A DNA stretch of 64,000 bases from Anaerolineaceae bacterium. GTDB lineage: Bacteria > Chloroflexota > Anaerolineae > Aggregatilineales > Phototrophicaceae. A program made the position numbers and the translations under genes. Location: contig PABP01000022.1 in assembly GCA_002699585.1 (NCBI GenBank), forward strand, positions 1-64,000, given 5' to 3'. Position 1 is the first letter of the stretch; each line of letters opens with the position of its first letter. The notes under the pieces were generated by a model. The model was given only the letters and a program-made list of their open reading frames with translations. It searched no databases and was not told where the DNA came from. Shown here in pieces: positions 1 to 8,932 of the stretch.

Positions 1-65
1 ATGCCTTGAATGGCATGACGCCTGCTGCTTTTCGATTGGCAGCCAGTTAATTATTCCACTTATGA

Positions 66-1751
66 TTGGTACTAATCACGGGTTGGCTACACAATCGACT
101 CATAATCGGAATATCTAATCCTGATCTAAATGATGAGCCGCAAATAGGTATTTGGAGTAAGAGTACAGTTCGCCTTTTAGATGGTCTTGGAAATCTTGGT
201 TTGTTAAATAGTGAGGTGAAGATTGACGCTCCTAAAGATGCCCACTCATACATATTGTTTTGTTCATATTTACTAGAAAATGATCCTCATCAAAACTACT
301 GGAATTACTTTGCCTCTTCTGTGGTTGACTCTGAGCTTGGCTCACGGTATGTGTCGCAAATTGAAGAAGGATTTGATGAGCGCTATCAATTGGCAATTGA
401 TGTAATTAATTACCAAAAAATTGCAGTGGATTGGAATCCGTTCATTGAACAAGGAATTGAAAAGTTACAACAATTTCAGAGTCGTTCTCCCGAATTAGTA
501 ATAGGTATCTTGTCAACTTGTGCACAGTTGGAAAAAGTCAATAAGGAAGTTAACAAGCGGCTGAAGGGACTTGTACAGCCGGGGTATATTCTACATTTAA
601 TACACGAAGTACGGAAAGTTCCAGAAGCTGTTGCATGGTGTCTATTTATTTATCTTCGTTTTCAACCCAGTGCGGCCATTACAGCCACACAAGGTCACGC
701 ACAAAACGGATTTGACTTTTTAAATAACACAGTGTTCAATTTTTCAGATGATTCAAATGATTTCTCTGCTGAGTCCAAAAAAGTTGCAGAGATGTTCCTA
801 AGAATTATCGTGCAAGAAAACTACTTGGACGATCTTCTATTCAAGGTCTGGGAACAGTCCGATAATGCTAAGGAATGGATAAGCTACTGTATTGAGTTGG
901 CGATCAACCAAGGCCTTTCTACCCAATTTATTATCCCTTGGGAAGTTGTCAATCGCTGGCAACAATTCTATCGTAATTCCCTAACGGACAATGTGTTAAA
1001 AGTTCTGATCAGTGAGCAAAATCAAGATGGGAAATTAGTCGCCTACCTTATCGGTGAAACTGAATTTGATCCATCGATAAGTGATTTATATTGTCAAATA
1101 AATGAAGAAACCAATTATGATTCTCCTGAGTTCATCGTTTGGTGCTTAAGTGGACTGCAAAGTTTAGACGAAGCATCTTGGCAGAATCAGTTGAAAACTA
1201 GCGGAGTATCGCTTAGGCTTGCTATAAACTTAAATGAAAGAAATATAGATGTAGATTTAGATCAAAGGTTTAGCGATGCGTATGCTGAACATGCTAATTT
1301 GATGTTAACCAAAAATCTAAAAGTTGACGAAGATTTAATTGAGCATTGGCAAAAACTACCTGATCTACTGAAGGAGGATTATGCAAGGAGTGTGCTCCAT
1401 AAAAAGATTGTGGATAAAGCGTTAGAGGCCAATGGTACGATTTCTTCAATGTATTTCGAGCTATATGGCTCAATGATCAAGGATGGAATTATAGGTGGTA
1501 CTACTGGCAATCGCTATGATTATGTGCTTCGACTCTTTACCCCTCTCTTGAATAGTAACAATGTTGACGGACTCAATTGGATATATGAGTTGCTTGATGA
1601 AAATCCTACCTTGTTGGCTACTTATTCCGAGAAGGATGAGGTTTATGATTTCAAGACACGACTTAAATCAAAAGCTGACGCTGAGGAAAGTTCTAATACA
1701 AGTGCTGAGATTGTCGAGCTTTCAGAAGCAATTTTGAACATAATTAGCTAA
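66..1751 (+). CDS. Uncharacterised 561-residue helical protein, island cargo
   Basis: I do not recognise this protein. It is largely helical, rich in Asn, Asp and Glu, with no signal peptide, membrane segment, Walker motif or nuclease motif that I can see. The reading frame opens after a TGA at 63-65, so the start is TTG at 66 or later. A second frame is open from the window edge to about 116, so the true N-terminus may lie upstream with a frameshift, or the left edge may hold the tail of another gene. It converges on the HerA-NurA operon and ends one base before the DnaE-like remnant. Its A+T-rich composition matches the island. A defence-related role is possible from location only. Confidence 0.6.
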   Translation: MVLITGWLHNRLIIGISNPDLNDEPQIGIWSKSTVRLLDGLGNLGLLNSEVKIDAPKDAHSYILFCSYLLENDPHQNYWNYFASSVVDSELGSRYVSQIEEGFDERYQLAIDVINYQKIAVDWNPFIEQGIEKLQQFQSRSPELVIGILSTCAQLEKVNKEVNKRLKGLVQPGYILHLIHEVRKVPEAVAWCLFIYLRFQPSAAITATQGHAQNGFDFLNNTVFNFSDDSNDFSAESKKVAEMFLRIIVQENYLDDLLFKVWEQSDNAKEWISYCIELAINQGLSTQFIIPWEVVNRWQQFYRNSLTDNVLKVLISEQNQDGKLVAYLIGETEFDPSISDLYCQINEETNYDSPEFIVWCLSGLQSLDEASWQNQLKTSGVSLRLAINLNERNIDVDLDQRFSDAYAEHANLMLTKNLKVDEDLIEHWQKLPDLLKEDYARSVLHKKIVDKALEANGTISSMYFELYGSMIKDGIIGGTTGNRYDYVLRLFTPLLNSNNVDGLNWIYELLDENPTLLATYSEKDEVYDFKTRLKSKADAEESSNTSAEIVELSEAILNIIS

Positions 1752-2000
1752 TCAATAGTCAACCGCGAAATATGGCTTATTCTTCATAGCATTTACCGTT
1801 TCAGCGATCACATTGACCACCCCATGCTGACGTTGCACTGTCCCTGAAACCAGCAAGAAGCGCTCGTTGCGGATCGTCCTGCAAAAATGCTGGTAACGGT
1901 CTGGAAAGACAATGACATTGATAAGCTCAAACTCGTCAGATAGCACGAGAAAGCACACGCTATTAGCTGTCTATAGGGTTTGACGCCGATGTCGCAAGCC
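1752..2000 (-). pseudogene. Decayed C-terminal OB-fold fragment of a DnaE2-type DNA polymerase III alpha subunit
   Basis: The reverse-strand translation reads RQTL, stop, TANSVCFLVL, then SDEFELINVIVFPD and later FLLVSGTVQR and VVNVIAETV. This follows the OB-fold near the C-terminus of error-prone DnaE2/ImuC polymerases (RQRPGTAKGVVF, LEDEFGLVNVIV, LLVEGRVQREGGVVHVIA). An in-frame TAG at 1971-1973 falls where the family has a residue just before TA. Homology continues a few residues beyond it and then fades, and there is no polymerase domain. It is a truncated relic about 80 codons long, lying between the 561-residue gene and the NurA gene. It was probably left by an earlier insertion or deletion at this site. 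Confidence 0.7.
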
Positions 2001-2030
2001 AGTTGATTCAGAAACTAAAGGAATCAAAAT

Positions 2031-3365
2031 CTAATGGATAGATTGTGTTGCAAATTTCTGTAAAATCCGCGAGCTGGGGTGATTTGAGAGTGACACCAAT
2101 TTGTTTGCCAATGCAACCGGTAGTAGGGCGTTGTCATACATATCACACTTGAGTTTTTCAATATTCGTGAGTATTACTGGAAGGTTTTGTAGATCGGCTT
2201 CATGTGGGAAAGGCAAAATATCTGTAGTCGGTACAGATACGACATAGATGCTCCCACTTCTAGTTTTGAAAATCAGTTTATTGCTGTAGTAGGTAGTGCT
2301 CCCATATGGTCGCTTTGGATCAGCAATCCCAGGCATAACGTATTTATAGATGTATTCATTGTTTAGCAGTAATATGCTTCCGTTATCAATAATGTCGTAG
2401 ATTTCATGTGCATGTTCTACAAACGGGCCACTTTTCTCTAAGCCCGCCATAAATAAATCTTTAGAATTTAGAAGGAATGTGATTAAGCCTCTCATTGGAA
2501 TGTGCATGTTGGCAGTTTGACCAAAAAACGCTAGCGGACCATCTTTGATTAGTAGTACATGCTTAAGCAAATCTGGTTTTGTCTTTAGCATGATCCTAAT
2601 TAGATGAACAAATACAATTTGCTCTAACGTCGTAGTGATATAACCAAGTACGCCACCAGCACCCAGTTCATCATCAATAGCCTCGTGTAGCCGAAAAACA
2701 TCAGTTAAGAATATTTCGCTGTCACAGTATGGACAACCAAAGGTATGCTGGTTTGACATACTTTTCTTTGAAAGTTCAATATTTGAATGCTCACATACGG
2801 GACAGCTAGATAGATTCCATGTGAGCTTTTGAGAGCCAAATTCTTGAAAAATGAACCACCGTAGTGTGTCAATGAGTGTTTCGTCTTCAATATCTTGCCG
2901 AAAAAAGTCGTACAGTGACCGACGAACTGAACTGGTAAGTGTCGGCTCACCTTGTATGACGATGTTCTTGATGGGAATTGTTAGCTTTAGCCTCTGGATA
3001 TTTTTTAGTTTTGAAATATCGCTAGGGTTGATAAATGGCTGAACATCCAGATTTTCTAAATCGTCAATGGAGAAAATCAGTGCGCCTATCTGGAAGAAGC
3101 CAATCGTAGCCGATGGGAATTCGGGTTGTACAATTACCTCAGTATATCCTCCGTCAACCGCGATTATATGGTTGATAGGATTATCTCTAGGTGGTGTGAA
3201 GTGAAAATAGACATGATCTTCTGAAAAGTCAATCTCTTCCGCGTGTTTTGGCATATCACAGTTTGCTAGAAATTGCTGAACTGAAGAATCATTTATGATA
3301 TGACTGTGAGAAGACTTGCTCGCGTATTCGTTTGGTCGCTTTCCAGTCTTACTTGAATATGCCAT
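2031..3365 (-). CDS. NurA-domain nuclease with zinc finger, partner of HerA
   Basis: This 444-residue protein shows the NurA signature. An acidic AVDGGYTEV motif sits at about residues 69-77, matching the first metal-binding Asp of the RNase H-like fold. A second motif, IKDGPLAFF, sits near residue 273. A four-cysteine zinc finger (CPVC at 188-191, CPYC at 211-214) is inserted between them. NurA nucleases act on DNA ends together with HerA translocase. The gene is last in a leftward operon, 6 bases after the HerA gene. ATG at 3365 is the only reasonable start. In archaea this pair resects DNA breaks; in bacteria it is sporadic and often found in defence islands, which fits this location. Confidence 0.82.
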   Translation of the reverse strand: MAYSSKTGKRPNEYASKSSHSHIINDSSVQQFLANCDMPKHAEEIDFSEDHVYFHFTPPRDNPINHIIAVDGGYTEVIVQPEFPSATIGFFQIGALIFSIDDLENLDVQPFINPSDISKLKNIQRLKLTIPIKNIVIQGEPTLTSSVRRSLYDFFRQDIEDETLIDTLRWFIFQEFGSQKLTWNLSSCPVCEHSNIELSKKSMSNQHTFGCPYCDSEIFLTDVFRLHEAIDDELGAGGVLGYITTTLEQIVFVHLIRIMLKTKPDLLKHVLLIKDGPLAFFGQTANMHIPMRGLITFLLNSKDLFMAGLEKSGPFVEHAHEIYDIIDNGSILLLNNEYIYKYVMPGIADPKRPYGSTTYYSNKLIFKTRSGSIYVVSVPTTDILPFPHEADLQNLPVILTNIEKLKCDMYDNALLPVALANKLVSLSNHPSSRILQKFATQSIH

Positions 3366-3371
3366 GATGTT

Positions 3372-5387
3372 CTAGTCTCTGTTCTCAGGAAATCTATCAA
3401 TTTGCACCGGTACTACATATGGATTTGAGTAGGTTTTCATTCGCACAAACCCTTTATCGCTGTTGGCACTAAAGCGCACTAACCCATCTGTAAAATCAGC
3501 GAAATCGTAGTATTTCTTTATTTCTCGTGTTTCATCCTCGTTATTGAGATGTGCTATGAACCAGTTCTGCGTATTCTTGAGTATGTTGCTGCTTATTGAA
3601 CTAACCTCTTGAGTTGCATAGAGTAAGCCTAAATTCAATTTAGCTCCTTCTTTAGCAATCCGATTATAAATCTGGCTGAGATCAGAGTTTTCTTTCTTGG
3701 GGAAGAGATTATGTGCTTCTTCAAAGTAGAATTGCACGAAATTGTTAGGGTCATTGTTGATGAACCGCTTCATCGAATTATCGAAAATGCGCTGGCAAAT
3801 TTTCTCGGAATATAGTCGCTGAATCTCAGGATTGCCTTGCGATAAATCGACAATGACAATCTTCCCACGTCGTAATGACTCAATAATTTCGTCATCAAAA
3901 GGACGATCAACCGTGCGTGTGTGTAGTTCGGCGATACTATTTAGCTTCCGATACCCAGTTATTGTTGCACGAGCTGTGGGGCGCGTCTTACGGGTGAGGA
4001 AAACAAGTATAGCTTTCAAGTCTTCATCTGCCCATTCATGACCTCGTTGTTGCTGGTAGGTGGTGAAATATGTGTCTGTATAATTTTCCCAGATTGTTTC
4101 AAACCATTGGGTAGCTTGGTCTAATGAGATGCCCTGTTTTGGGTCTATAGTTTGGTTGGGCCAAACCATTGAGTTTAGTTGTTTAGCGGCAGTAAACCGA
4201 ACCTTGAAGTTTTCAGGAGCAACAAAACCTGCTCGATGTAAGCAACATAGATAGGCTACACACTTACGTTCATAACGAGTCATTGCTGAGTAGTCGTCAG
4301 GTGATGGTTCTGTGAGATCAACTGACAGGAAACTTTTGACATAGTCAGCGGTATCTTCTGCTAAGAAACTTTTTACAAGCTCGAAACCATGAAGGATGTT
4401 GGTATAAAAATTTTCCTTCATCACCTTAAAGCCATCTTTTTCTATGGTGCTAAATCGGGTGGTAATTCCCTGATATAATTCAAATATAGCTGTACCTTCA
4501 TCCTGAATATTGGGATTTGCGTATTCTCCGTTAATATCAAAAATGATTTGCCCTGCTGGATATTTGGGAATGTTATCTTCTGCAAATGGCTCTAAATTTT
4601 CTTCCAAATTTCGATCTGTCGTTCTAGGAAGCTCATATTGACTTTGTTGGCTTACACGAACTGTAGCTTGAATAATCTTTTTAACAGTGTTTGATTTCCC
4701 CGTTCGCGTCATCCCAAACAGCGCTGTCCGCTTTCCCAAAAAGTCATTTGGGCTAACGTAAACAGGAACATCTTCATTTACCTGCTGAAAGCGACGGCTA
4801 GAGCTGTAGCGCACCCGTGCAATTTGAATATCCGTAGGTTTTCCAGTCACCTCGCTCTCGCGGAAGTTAACAATAGCCTCGAGGACATCATTTGATGGCT
4901 TTATTACGCTATAGTGGTGTGCACTATAAAAATTTTCAACATCTGCACCGAAGGTAGTCACATCTTTACTATTTTTGTAGAATGTGCCTAAAATTCGGCA
5001 TTCTAATCCTGAAAAGCTGAATTCGTACCTTGTAAATGTATCTAACTGGCTATCCTGTCCCGTAGTTCTGAGATCATCTTTGAAGTACTCGATCATTGAA
5101 CTTGTAATGTCATTATCAGTAGGTAATCTGGTGGGGCGTAACACGCGCAGCAACAAGGTTTCTGATACAGCTTGTTCGTTTTCATAATATGCTAAGAGAA
5201 ATGAACCTTGAGGAATACCATTTGCTTCTTGTTTCCACGCATCTGCAATAAGGAGAAACGCGCGATCATAATCTAGGTAAAATGGACGTCCAACAAATGT
5301 GCCTGTTTTCCATTCACTTGTGTGATCATCACGCCCAAATAAGTCCACCGAAGCTATCTTTGTAATTGCCCCTGTGAAGTTTGCCAT
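3372..5387 (-). CDS. HerA-type hexameric DNA translocase ATPase
   Basis: A 671-residue FtsK/HerA-superfamily ATPase. The N-terminal 200 residues resemble the HerA beta-barrel (HAS) region. Walker A is GMTRTGKS at about 225-232. A FDINGEYANP segment follows near residue 285, as in HerA families, and Walker B is FYFEEAHNLFP near residue 550, followed by the ATQEVSSI sensor region. HerA forms a ring that pumps DNA and feeds a NurA-family nuclease, encoded here immediately downstream. The methyltransferase gene ends 3 bases upstream, so all three are almost certainly co-transcribed and probably translationally coupled. A role in restriction of foreign DNA is an inference; DNA repair is the alternative. 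Confidence 0.85.
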   Translation of the reverse strand: MANFTGAITKIASVDLFGRDDHTSEWKTGTFVGRPFYLDYDRAFLLIADAWKQEANGIPQGSFLLAYYENEQAVSETLLLRVLRPTRLPTDNDITSSMIEYFKDDLRTTGQDSQLDTFTRYEFSFSGLECRILGTFYKNSKDVTTFGADVENFYSAHHYSVIKPSNDVLEAIVNFRESEVTGKPTDIQIARVRYSSSRRFQQVNEDVPVYVSPNDFLGKRTALFGMTRTGKSNTVKKIIQATVRVSQQSQYELPRTTDRNLEENLEPFAEDNIPKYPAGQIIFDINGEYANPNIQDEGTAIFELYQGITTRFSTIEKDGFKVMKENFYTNILHGFELVKSFLAEDTADYVKSFLSVDLTEPSPDDYSAMTRYERKCVAYLCCLHRAGFVAPENFKVRFTAAKQLNSMVWPNQTIDPKQGISLDQATQWFETIWENYTDTYFTTYQQQRGHEWADEDLKAILVFLTRKTRPTARATITGYRKLNSIAELHTRTVDRPFDDEIIESLRRGKIVIVDLSQGNPEIQRLYSEKICQRIFDNSMKRFINNDPNNFVQFYFEEAHNLFPKKENSDLSQIYNRIAKEGAKLNLGLLYATQEVSSISSNILKNTQNWFIAHLNNEDETREIKKYYDFADFTDGLVRFSANSDKGFVRMKTYSNPYVVPVQIDRFPENRD

Positions 5388-5390
5388 TAG

Positions 5391-6365
5391 TTATCCCTTC
5401 GATTTGCTCTTATGCAAAATCTCGTCTTCAAATCGTATTTTCGATTGTTTGGCATAATCTGGTTTAATCTCAGTAGAAATCCATCGGCGATTTAAGAGTT
5501 CAGCCGTAAATCCAGTTGTGTTGCTCCCAGCGAAAGGGTCTAATACCAAGTCATCAGGATCAGTGAGCAATTGAATAAAAAATGCAGCTAGTCCTAGAGG
5601 CATTCTGGCTGGATGAGGCGTTATATTTCTCTCTCGGCATGTCCGAATGAAAAAGCTATTTGCATCTGTGTTTGAGAGGCTAAAAGCATTTGGAAGCCTT
5701 ACTTCACGCTTGCTATTCATAGGTTCGAGTTCAAAAAAGTTGTGGGCAATGCTGCCACCATGATCGGTCAAAAAACCCTCTTCACTGAGAACATGCTCAG
5801 ATGGACGCACACCACTGTTATATTGTTGTTTTCGCAAAAGTTGTTTCATACTATTGCTATAGGGACGAAGCACTTTACTGTTATCAGCTTTTGGAAAATC
5901 AGTTTTAGCCATCCACCATACGTGCGTGTAGCTATCTGTAGTTCTAATGCGCTGAACGGTGACCCATTCGGCTGGTGATGGTAGCCTTGATGGATTGTAC
6001 GCTACGAATTGTTGACACAAGCGTAAGTTGGCGTCTGGATGCTTCACGAACTCGATTAGAGATTCAAGGTGAAGCAATGATTGCACAGGGCGGCCTGAAA
6101 CCCAAGAGTTTCCCATTTCAATGACAATTGACCCATCTTCGGTCAAGAAATCAGAGAAAACTTTAGCTAATCCTACAAACCAGCTTTTATAATCCTCACC
6201 TTGCAGATTTCCATAACTTTTTTTCCGATTCAATGGAAAGGGTGGTGATGTTAAAATTAGTTGAACTTTTCCCTTAAGTTCTCGTCCTTTTTTTAATCTA
6301 AAAAACCTTTCCGTATCGCCAATATAATATTTGCCCAATTGTGTTTGGTGCGCTATTCTAACCAT
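5391..6365 (-). CDS. Beta-class site-specific DNA methyltransferase (N4-cytosine or N6-adenine)
   Basis: This 324-residue enzyme has the motif order of beta-class DNA methyltransferases. The catalytic TSPPF motif lies near residues 39-43. A central region likely holds the target-recognition domain. The SAM-binding motif DPFAGSNTTG lies near 276-285, followed by STEIKPDYA. SPPF or SPPY is common in N4-cytosine enzymes, but the chemistry cannot be fixed by eye. It is the first gene of the operon with HerA and NurA. Its position suggests it marks host DNA so that the downstream translocase-nuclease spares it, as in restriction-modification. There is no classical restriction endonuclease next to it in the window. 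Confidence 0.87.
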   Translation of the reverse strand: MVRIAHQTQLGKYYIGDTERFFRLKKGRELKGKVQLILTSPPFPLNRKKSYGNLQGEDYKSWFVGLAKVFSDFLTEDGSIVIEMGNSWVSGRPVQSLLHLESLIEFVKHPDANLRLCQQFVAYNPSRLPSPAEWVTVQRIRTTDSYTHVWWMAKTDFPKADNSKVLRPYSNSMKQLLRKQQYNSGVRPSEHVLSEEGFLTDHGGSIAHNFFELEPMNSKREVRLPNAFSLSNTDANSFFIRTCRERNITPHPARMPLGLAAFFIQLLTDPDDLVLDPFAGSNTTGFTAELLNRRWISTEIKPDYAKQSKIRFEDEILHKSKSKG

Positions 6366-6612
6366 TATCTAGCTCTTGTATGTGATTATGGTAAGTATAC
6401 ACTATTTGCTTTATCTATGAGATGAAGATATTAACACATTAGCGATGGTAGGCTGAATTATATCAGCTTGCACAATATTCGATGGCAATGACCGAATCGG
6501 TTGTCCGAATTCAGTAACCGGGTATGGTCAATATTTCTTTCTCCAAGACCAGTAAGGATCACAAGTTAGTAATCTTTATAGTGTATCGCTGGTAACGTCC
6601 GAAATAGGTGTG

Positions 6613-8016
6613 CTATCGTACCCGTACACGGGCGTGTTGCTGCCGTATTTGCGCCCGAAATCCACCAGAAGGCTCAGGTCTATTGGAGGGTGTTGATGAC
6701 CTTTCTCCCGCGCCTTTGCCTAATGCAGCAAGGGCATAGGCTGCTTGATTTCCCCGTGCTTGACCAATGTGCATAGCAGCCTCTATTTCCTCGGCACATA
6801 AGCCAACCGATGTAGACTCAATTATGGTGCTTGGCAGGTTACTAGCAGTGTTATATGTGTGTCCTTGCCAGATGGCGAGGGTATATTGCTCTGCCGCCTG
6901 CACTACGTCCAAATAGGCGTGTAAGGACGGAGATGCCTCTATCTTTGTTGGCTTTTTTTCAAACATTGGCTTGGTCAATGATGCTGCCTCGCGCTGTAAA
7001 TCGAGTTCCTTTTCTTCCTCTGTGCGTGGGTCTTCCGCAATCAGCAACAGACGCTCCGACGGAATATCAATGACAGGGTTAGCCGTCACACCAAATTGGG
7101 CGATGTCGCGTTGTTTGAACATCTCCATCTGCTTGGGCTTGCTATCGGCTTTGACGGCCTGTTTTTGACGGCGGCTACGAGTATCCACCAATGCTTCCGT
7201 GAACATATCGCGCTGCAATGGAATGTCGTCGTCATTCATGGTGTGTTGGCATTGCAGTAGGACGGGTTTAGATGCTTCTGCGGTTGGCGGCTGCTCTTGC
7301 ATGGATACATCGGTTGCGTCAGGGGTAAGCGCCTCCTCAGCATCAAACAACCGCCCATGATGGGCGTAAAAGTATCGTGTGGGCAGTGTCCATGCGGCAT
7401 CGAATCGTTCCAAGCTGAGGGTGTTGGACTGCTCCACAAAAGCGGGGATGCCCTTAAACGTCAATTGCAAATAACACATCCAATAACATAACGGACTGAC
7501 ATCCACCGCAAGGACGAGGAGATGTTTGAGCGGGTCATATCCCTGTGTCATAAGTGTATCGGCGGCAGCGAGTACCATACCGCCTGCGCCTGCCGCAGGC
7601 TCACCTAGCGTGATAAAGCCTTTGGCTTCAATGATGTCGCCTGCATCTTGCAGGGTCATGGCTGCCATCATCTTGGATACGGAGTAGGGCGTGAAGAATT
7701 GGCCTTGCCGTTCATTGAGAATGTCAAGTTGACTGGACACCACACCGAGAAAATCTTGGCCATCGGCAACAGCAAACGTGGCTTGTGCCAACAAGTCAGG
7801 GTAGGCGCGTACCGCGTCCTTGTCCCGATACGTACCGACAATCTGCATATAGCGTGCTTCGAGCGCTTCCGCCTTCTCCTCCGATGCCATGAGTTTGGCA
7901 TAGGCACAATAAGCCATCTCACAGAAATCACGGAATTTTTCCTGTTCTGACTTTGACCGATCCAACTCGGATAGGCGTTTAATGAAGGCGGTGGGTGTAA
8001 TGGCGTCCTGTGTCAT
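6613..8016 (-). CDS. N-6 DNA methylase-like protein of a mobile element, lacking the NPPY motif
   Basis: The N-terminal half resembles HsdM-type methylases. It has GQFFTPYSVSKMM, the conserved entry to the domain, then SAM-binding motif I GEPAAGAGGM and an acidic VDVSPLCYW segment. The catalytic NPPY/F motif expected next is absent; SNTLSLERFDAAW follows instead. Proteins of this form are frequent on conjugative and mobilizable elements. The C-terminal half is low in recognisable structure and ends in an Arg-rich tail. I chose ATG at 8016, because the longer form starts at TTG 8052 with no better ribosome site. It may bind DNA or SAM without methylating. It sits at the left end of the mobilization module. 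Confidence 0.7.
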   Translation of the reverse strand: MTQDAITPTAFIKRLSELDRSKSEQEKFRDFCEMAYCAYAKLMASEEKAEALEARYMQIVGTYRDKDAVRAYPDLLAQATFAVADGQDFLGVVSSQLDILNERQGQFFTPYSVSKMMAAMTLQDAGDIIEAKGFITLGEPAAGAGGMVLAAADTLMTQGYDPLKHLLVLAVDVSPLCYWMCYLQLTFKGIPAFVEQSNTLSLERFDAAWTLPTRYFYAHHGRLFDAEEALTPDATDVSMQEQPPTAEASKPVLLQCQHTMNDDDIPLQRDMFTEALVDTRSRRQKQAVKADSKPKQMEMFKQRDIAQFGVTANPVIDIPSERLLLIAEDPRTEEEKELDLQREAASLTKPMFEKKPTKIEASPSLHAYLDVVQAAEQYTLAIWQGHTYNTASNLPSTIIESTSVGLCAEEIEAAMHIGQARGNQAAYALAALGKGAGERSSTPSNRPEPSGGFRAQIRQQHARVRVR

Positions 8017-8114
8017 ATTATGGTCATTACACGGTGAGAGAGGCTTATTCAAGATCAGGTGCTGTTAAAAAGAAAATGATTGAGAATGGCGGAAAATGGA
8101 GCTAAGGTAGAAGG

Positions 8115-8309
8115 ATGAAGCCTGAAACTGCCTATAACATTCTTAAAGTCGGTACGCCACCTGAACAAGCGGCAGCAATTAGCAAGATATTTGCCATAAA
8201 AAATGATACGCCTAATGCGCGGCAGTCCGTTATCGAGGAGATGATAAACGCGGGTTTAGAACGTGAAGCTGCCGAAGGCTTGGTAACTGTTTTTCTGGAC
8301 TATGAATAG
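8115..8309 (+). CDS. Small hypothetical protein (64 residues)
   Basis: A short acidic, helical protein starting at ATG and followed 3 bases later by the next small gene in the same direction, which suggests a two-gene unit. No family is recognised and no membrane segment is present. Its composition and clean spacing argue that it is real rather than a chance frame. It runs divergently from the methylase-like gene, so the 98 bases between them probably hold both promoters. Confidence 0.55.
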   Translation: MKPETAYNILKVGTPPEQAAAISKIFAIKNDTPNARQSVIEEMINAGLEREAAEGLVTVFLDYE

Positions 8310-8312
8310 TCA

Positions 8313-8528
8313 ATGGAAACGTTAGAGGAATTGCTAGATTACATTGATGGTCTTCCATTGGCAGAAACGACCAAAAGCGAAGCAAAATTTATCATCACCG
8401 CACGACGGGTTGATAAGTTGGCAAGCCGCCATGATCTTGAGCGACTCGAACACAAACTGACACTACGTTTTGGCGGACTGCTTGCGGTGGGTATCGGGCT
8501 ACTCGCTGCTATCGACAAACTCCTATGA
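8313..8528 (+). CDS. Small coiled-coil protein with C-terminal membrane anchor
   Basis: This 71-residue protein has a charged helical N-terminus (ETLEELLDYI, SEAKFIITARR), a heptad-like stretch around residues 30-52 (DKLASRHDLERLEHKL) and a hydrophobic C-terminal helix (GGLLAVGIGLLAAIDKLL). The layout recalls the small coiled-coil plus membrane-anchor proteins often annotated near toxin-antitoxin or mobile-element genes. No specific function can be assigned. It is probably co-transcribed with the 64-residue gene just before it. Confidence 0.55.
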   Translation: METLEELLDYIDGLPLAETTKSEAKFIITARRVDKLASRHDLERLEHKLTLRFGGLLAVGIGLLAAIDKLL

Positions 8529-8659
8529 TGTTAGGCTCAAGAACATTGAATTTAGGGACTCATGCAGGTGGTATCAAGAAACTCATTGCATGATTTTATT
8601 AGTCACTTTGAATTAGGATGTCGCTTGGTAGCCTTTAGGTCAATTGATTTGTGACAAAT

Positions 8660-8687
8660 AAAAAGAACGCCCGAAGGCGCTCTTTTT
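8660..8687. terminator. Bidirectional hairpin terminator
   Basis: AAAAAGAACGCC and GGCGCTCTTTTT form a 12-base stem with one mismatch around a CGAA loop. There are A and T tracts on both sides, so it can serve both the rightward small genes and the leftward membrane-protein operon that ends at 8710. Confidence 0.75.
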
Positions 8688-8709
8688 CATAACGTTGATA
8701 TTAAGCTAT

Positions 8710-8922
8710 TTACCAGCCGTTATAAGTCTCACCGCGAGCTTCGGCCTTACGACGTTCGATCTCCTCATTTCGCTTGTGAATGTCAAACAAATAGTCAGAA
8801 TTACCCTTATGTTCGCGCTCAGGCGTATTAGAGTAATCAGATTTAGCGGTAGGTTCATCATCCGACACTATTGCGACAAAGATAAAAGTTCCTAGCAAAA
8901 GTAGCCATTCCATGTGATTCAC
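8710..8922 (-). CDS. Small membrane-anchored hypothetical protein (70 residues)
   Basis: An N-terminal hydrophobic segment (WLLLLGTFIFVAIV) is followed by a charged tail rich in Glu, Arg and Lys that looks exposed to the cytoplasm or periplasm. It is last in a leftward cluster of four small membrane-protein genes and lies directly upstream of the hairpin terminator. The family is not recognised. Within a mobilization region, such proteins may be accessory to DNA transfer or entry exclusion, but the sequence does not show which. Confidence 0.55.
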   Translation of the reverse strand: MNHMEWLLLLGTFIFVAIVSDDEPTAKSDYSNTPEREHKGNSDYLFDIHKRNEEIERRKAEARGETYNGW

Positions 8923-8932
8923 TCCTTAGATT

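Noticed and set aside
6366-6612. Promoter of the methyltransferase-HerA-NurA operon
   Set aside because: A TATACT on the reverse strand at 6,394-6,399 sits at a fair distance, but no -35 element accompanies it, so I do not list it as a feature.
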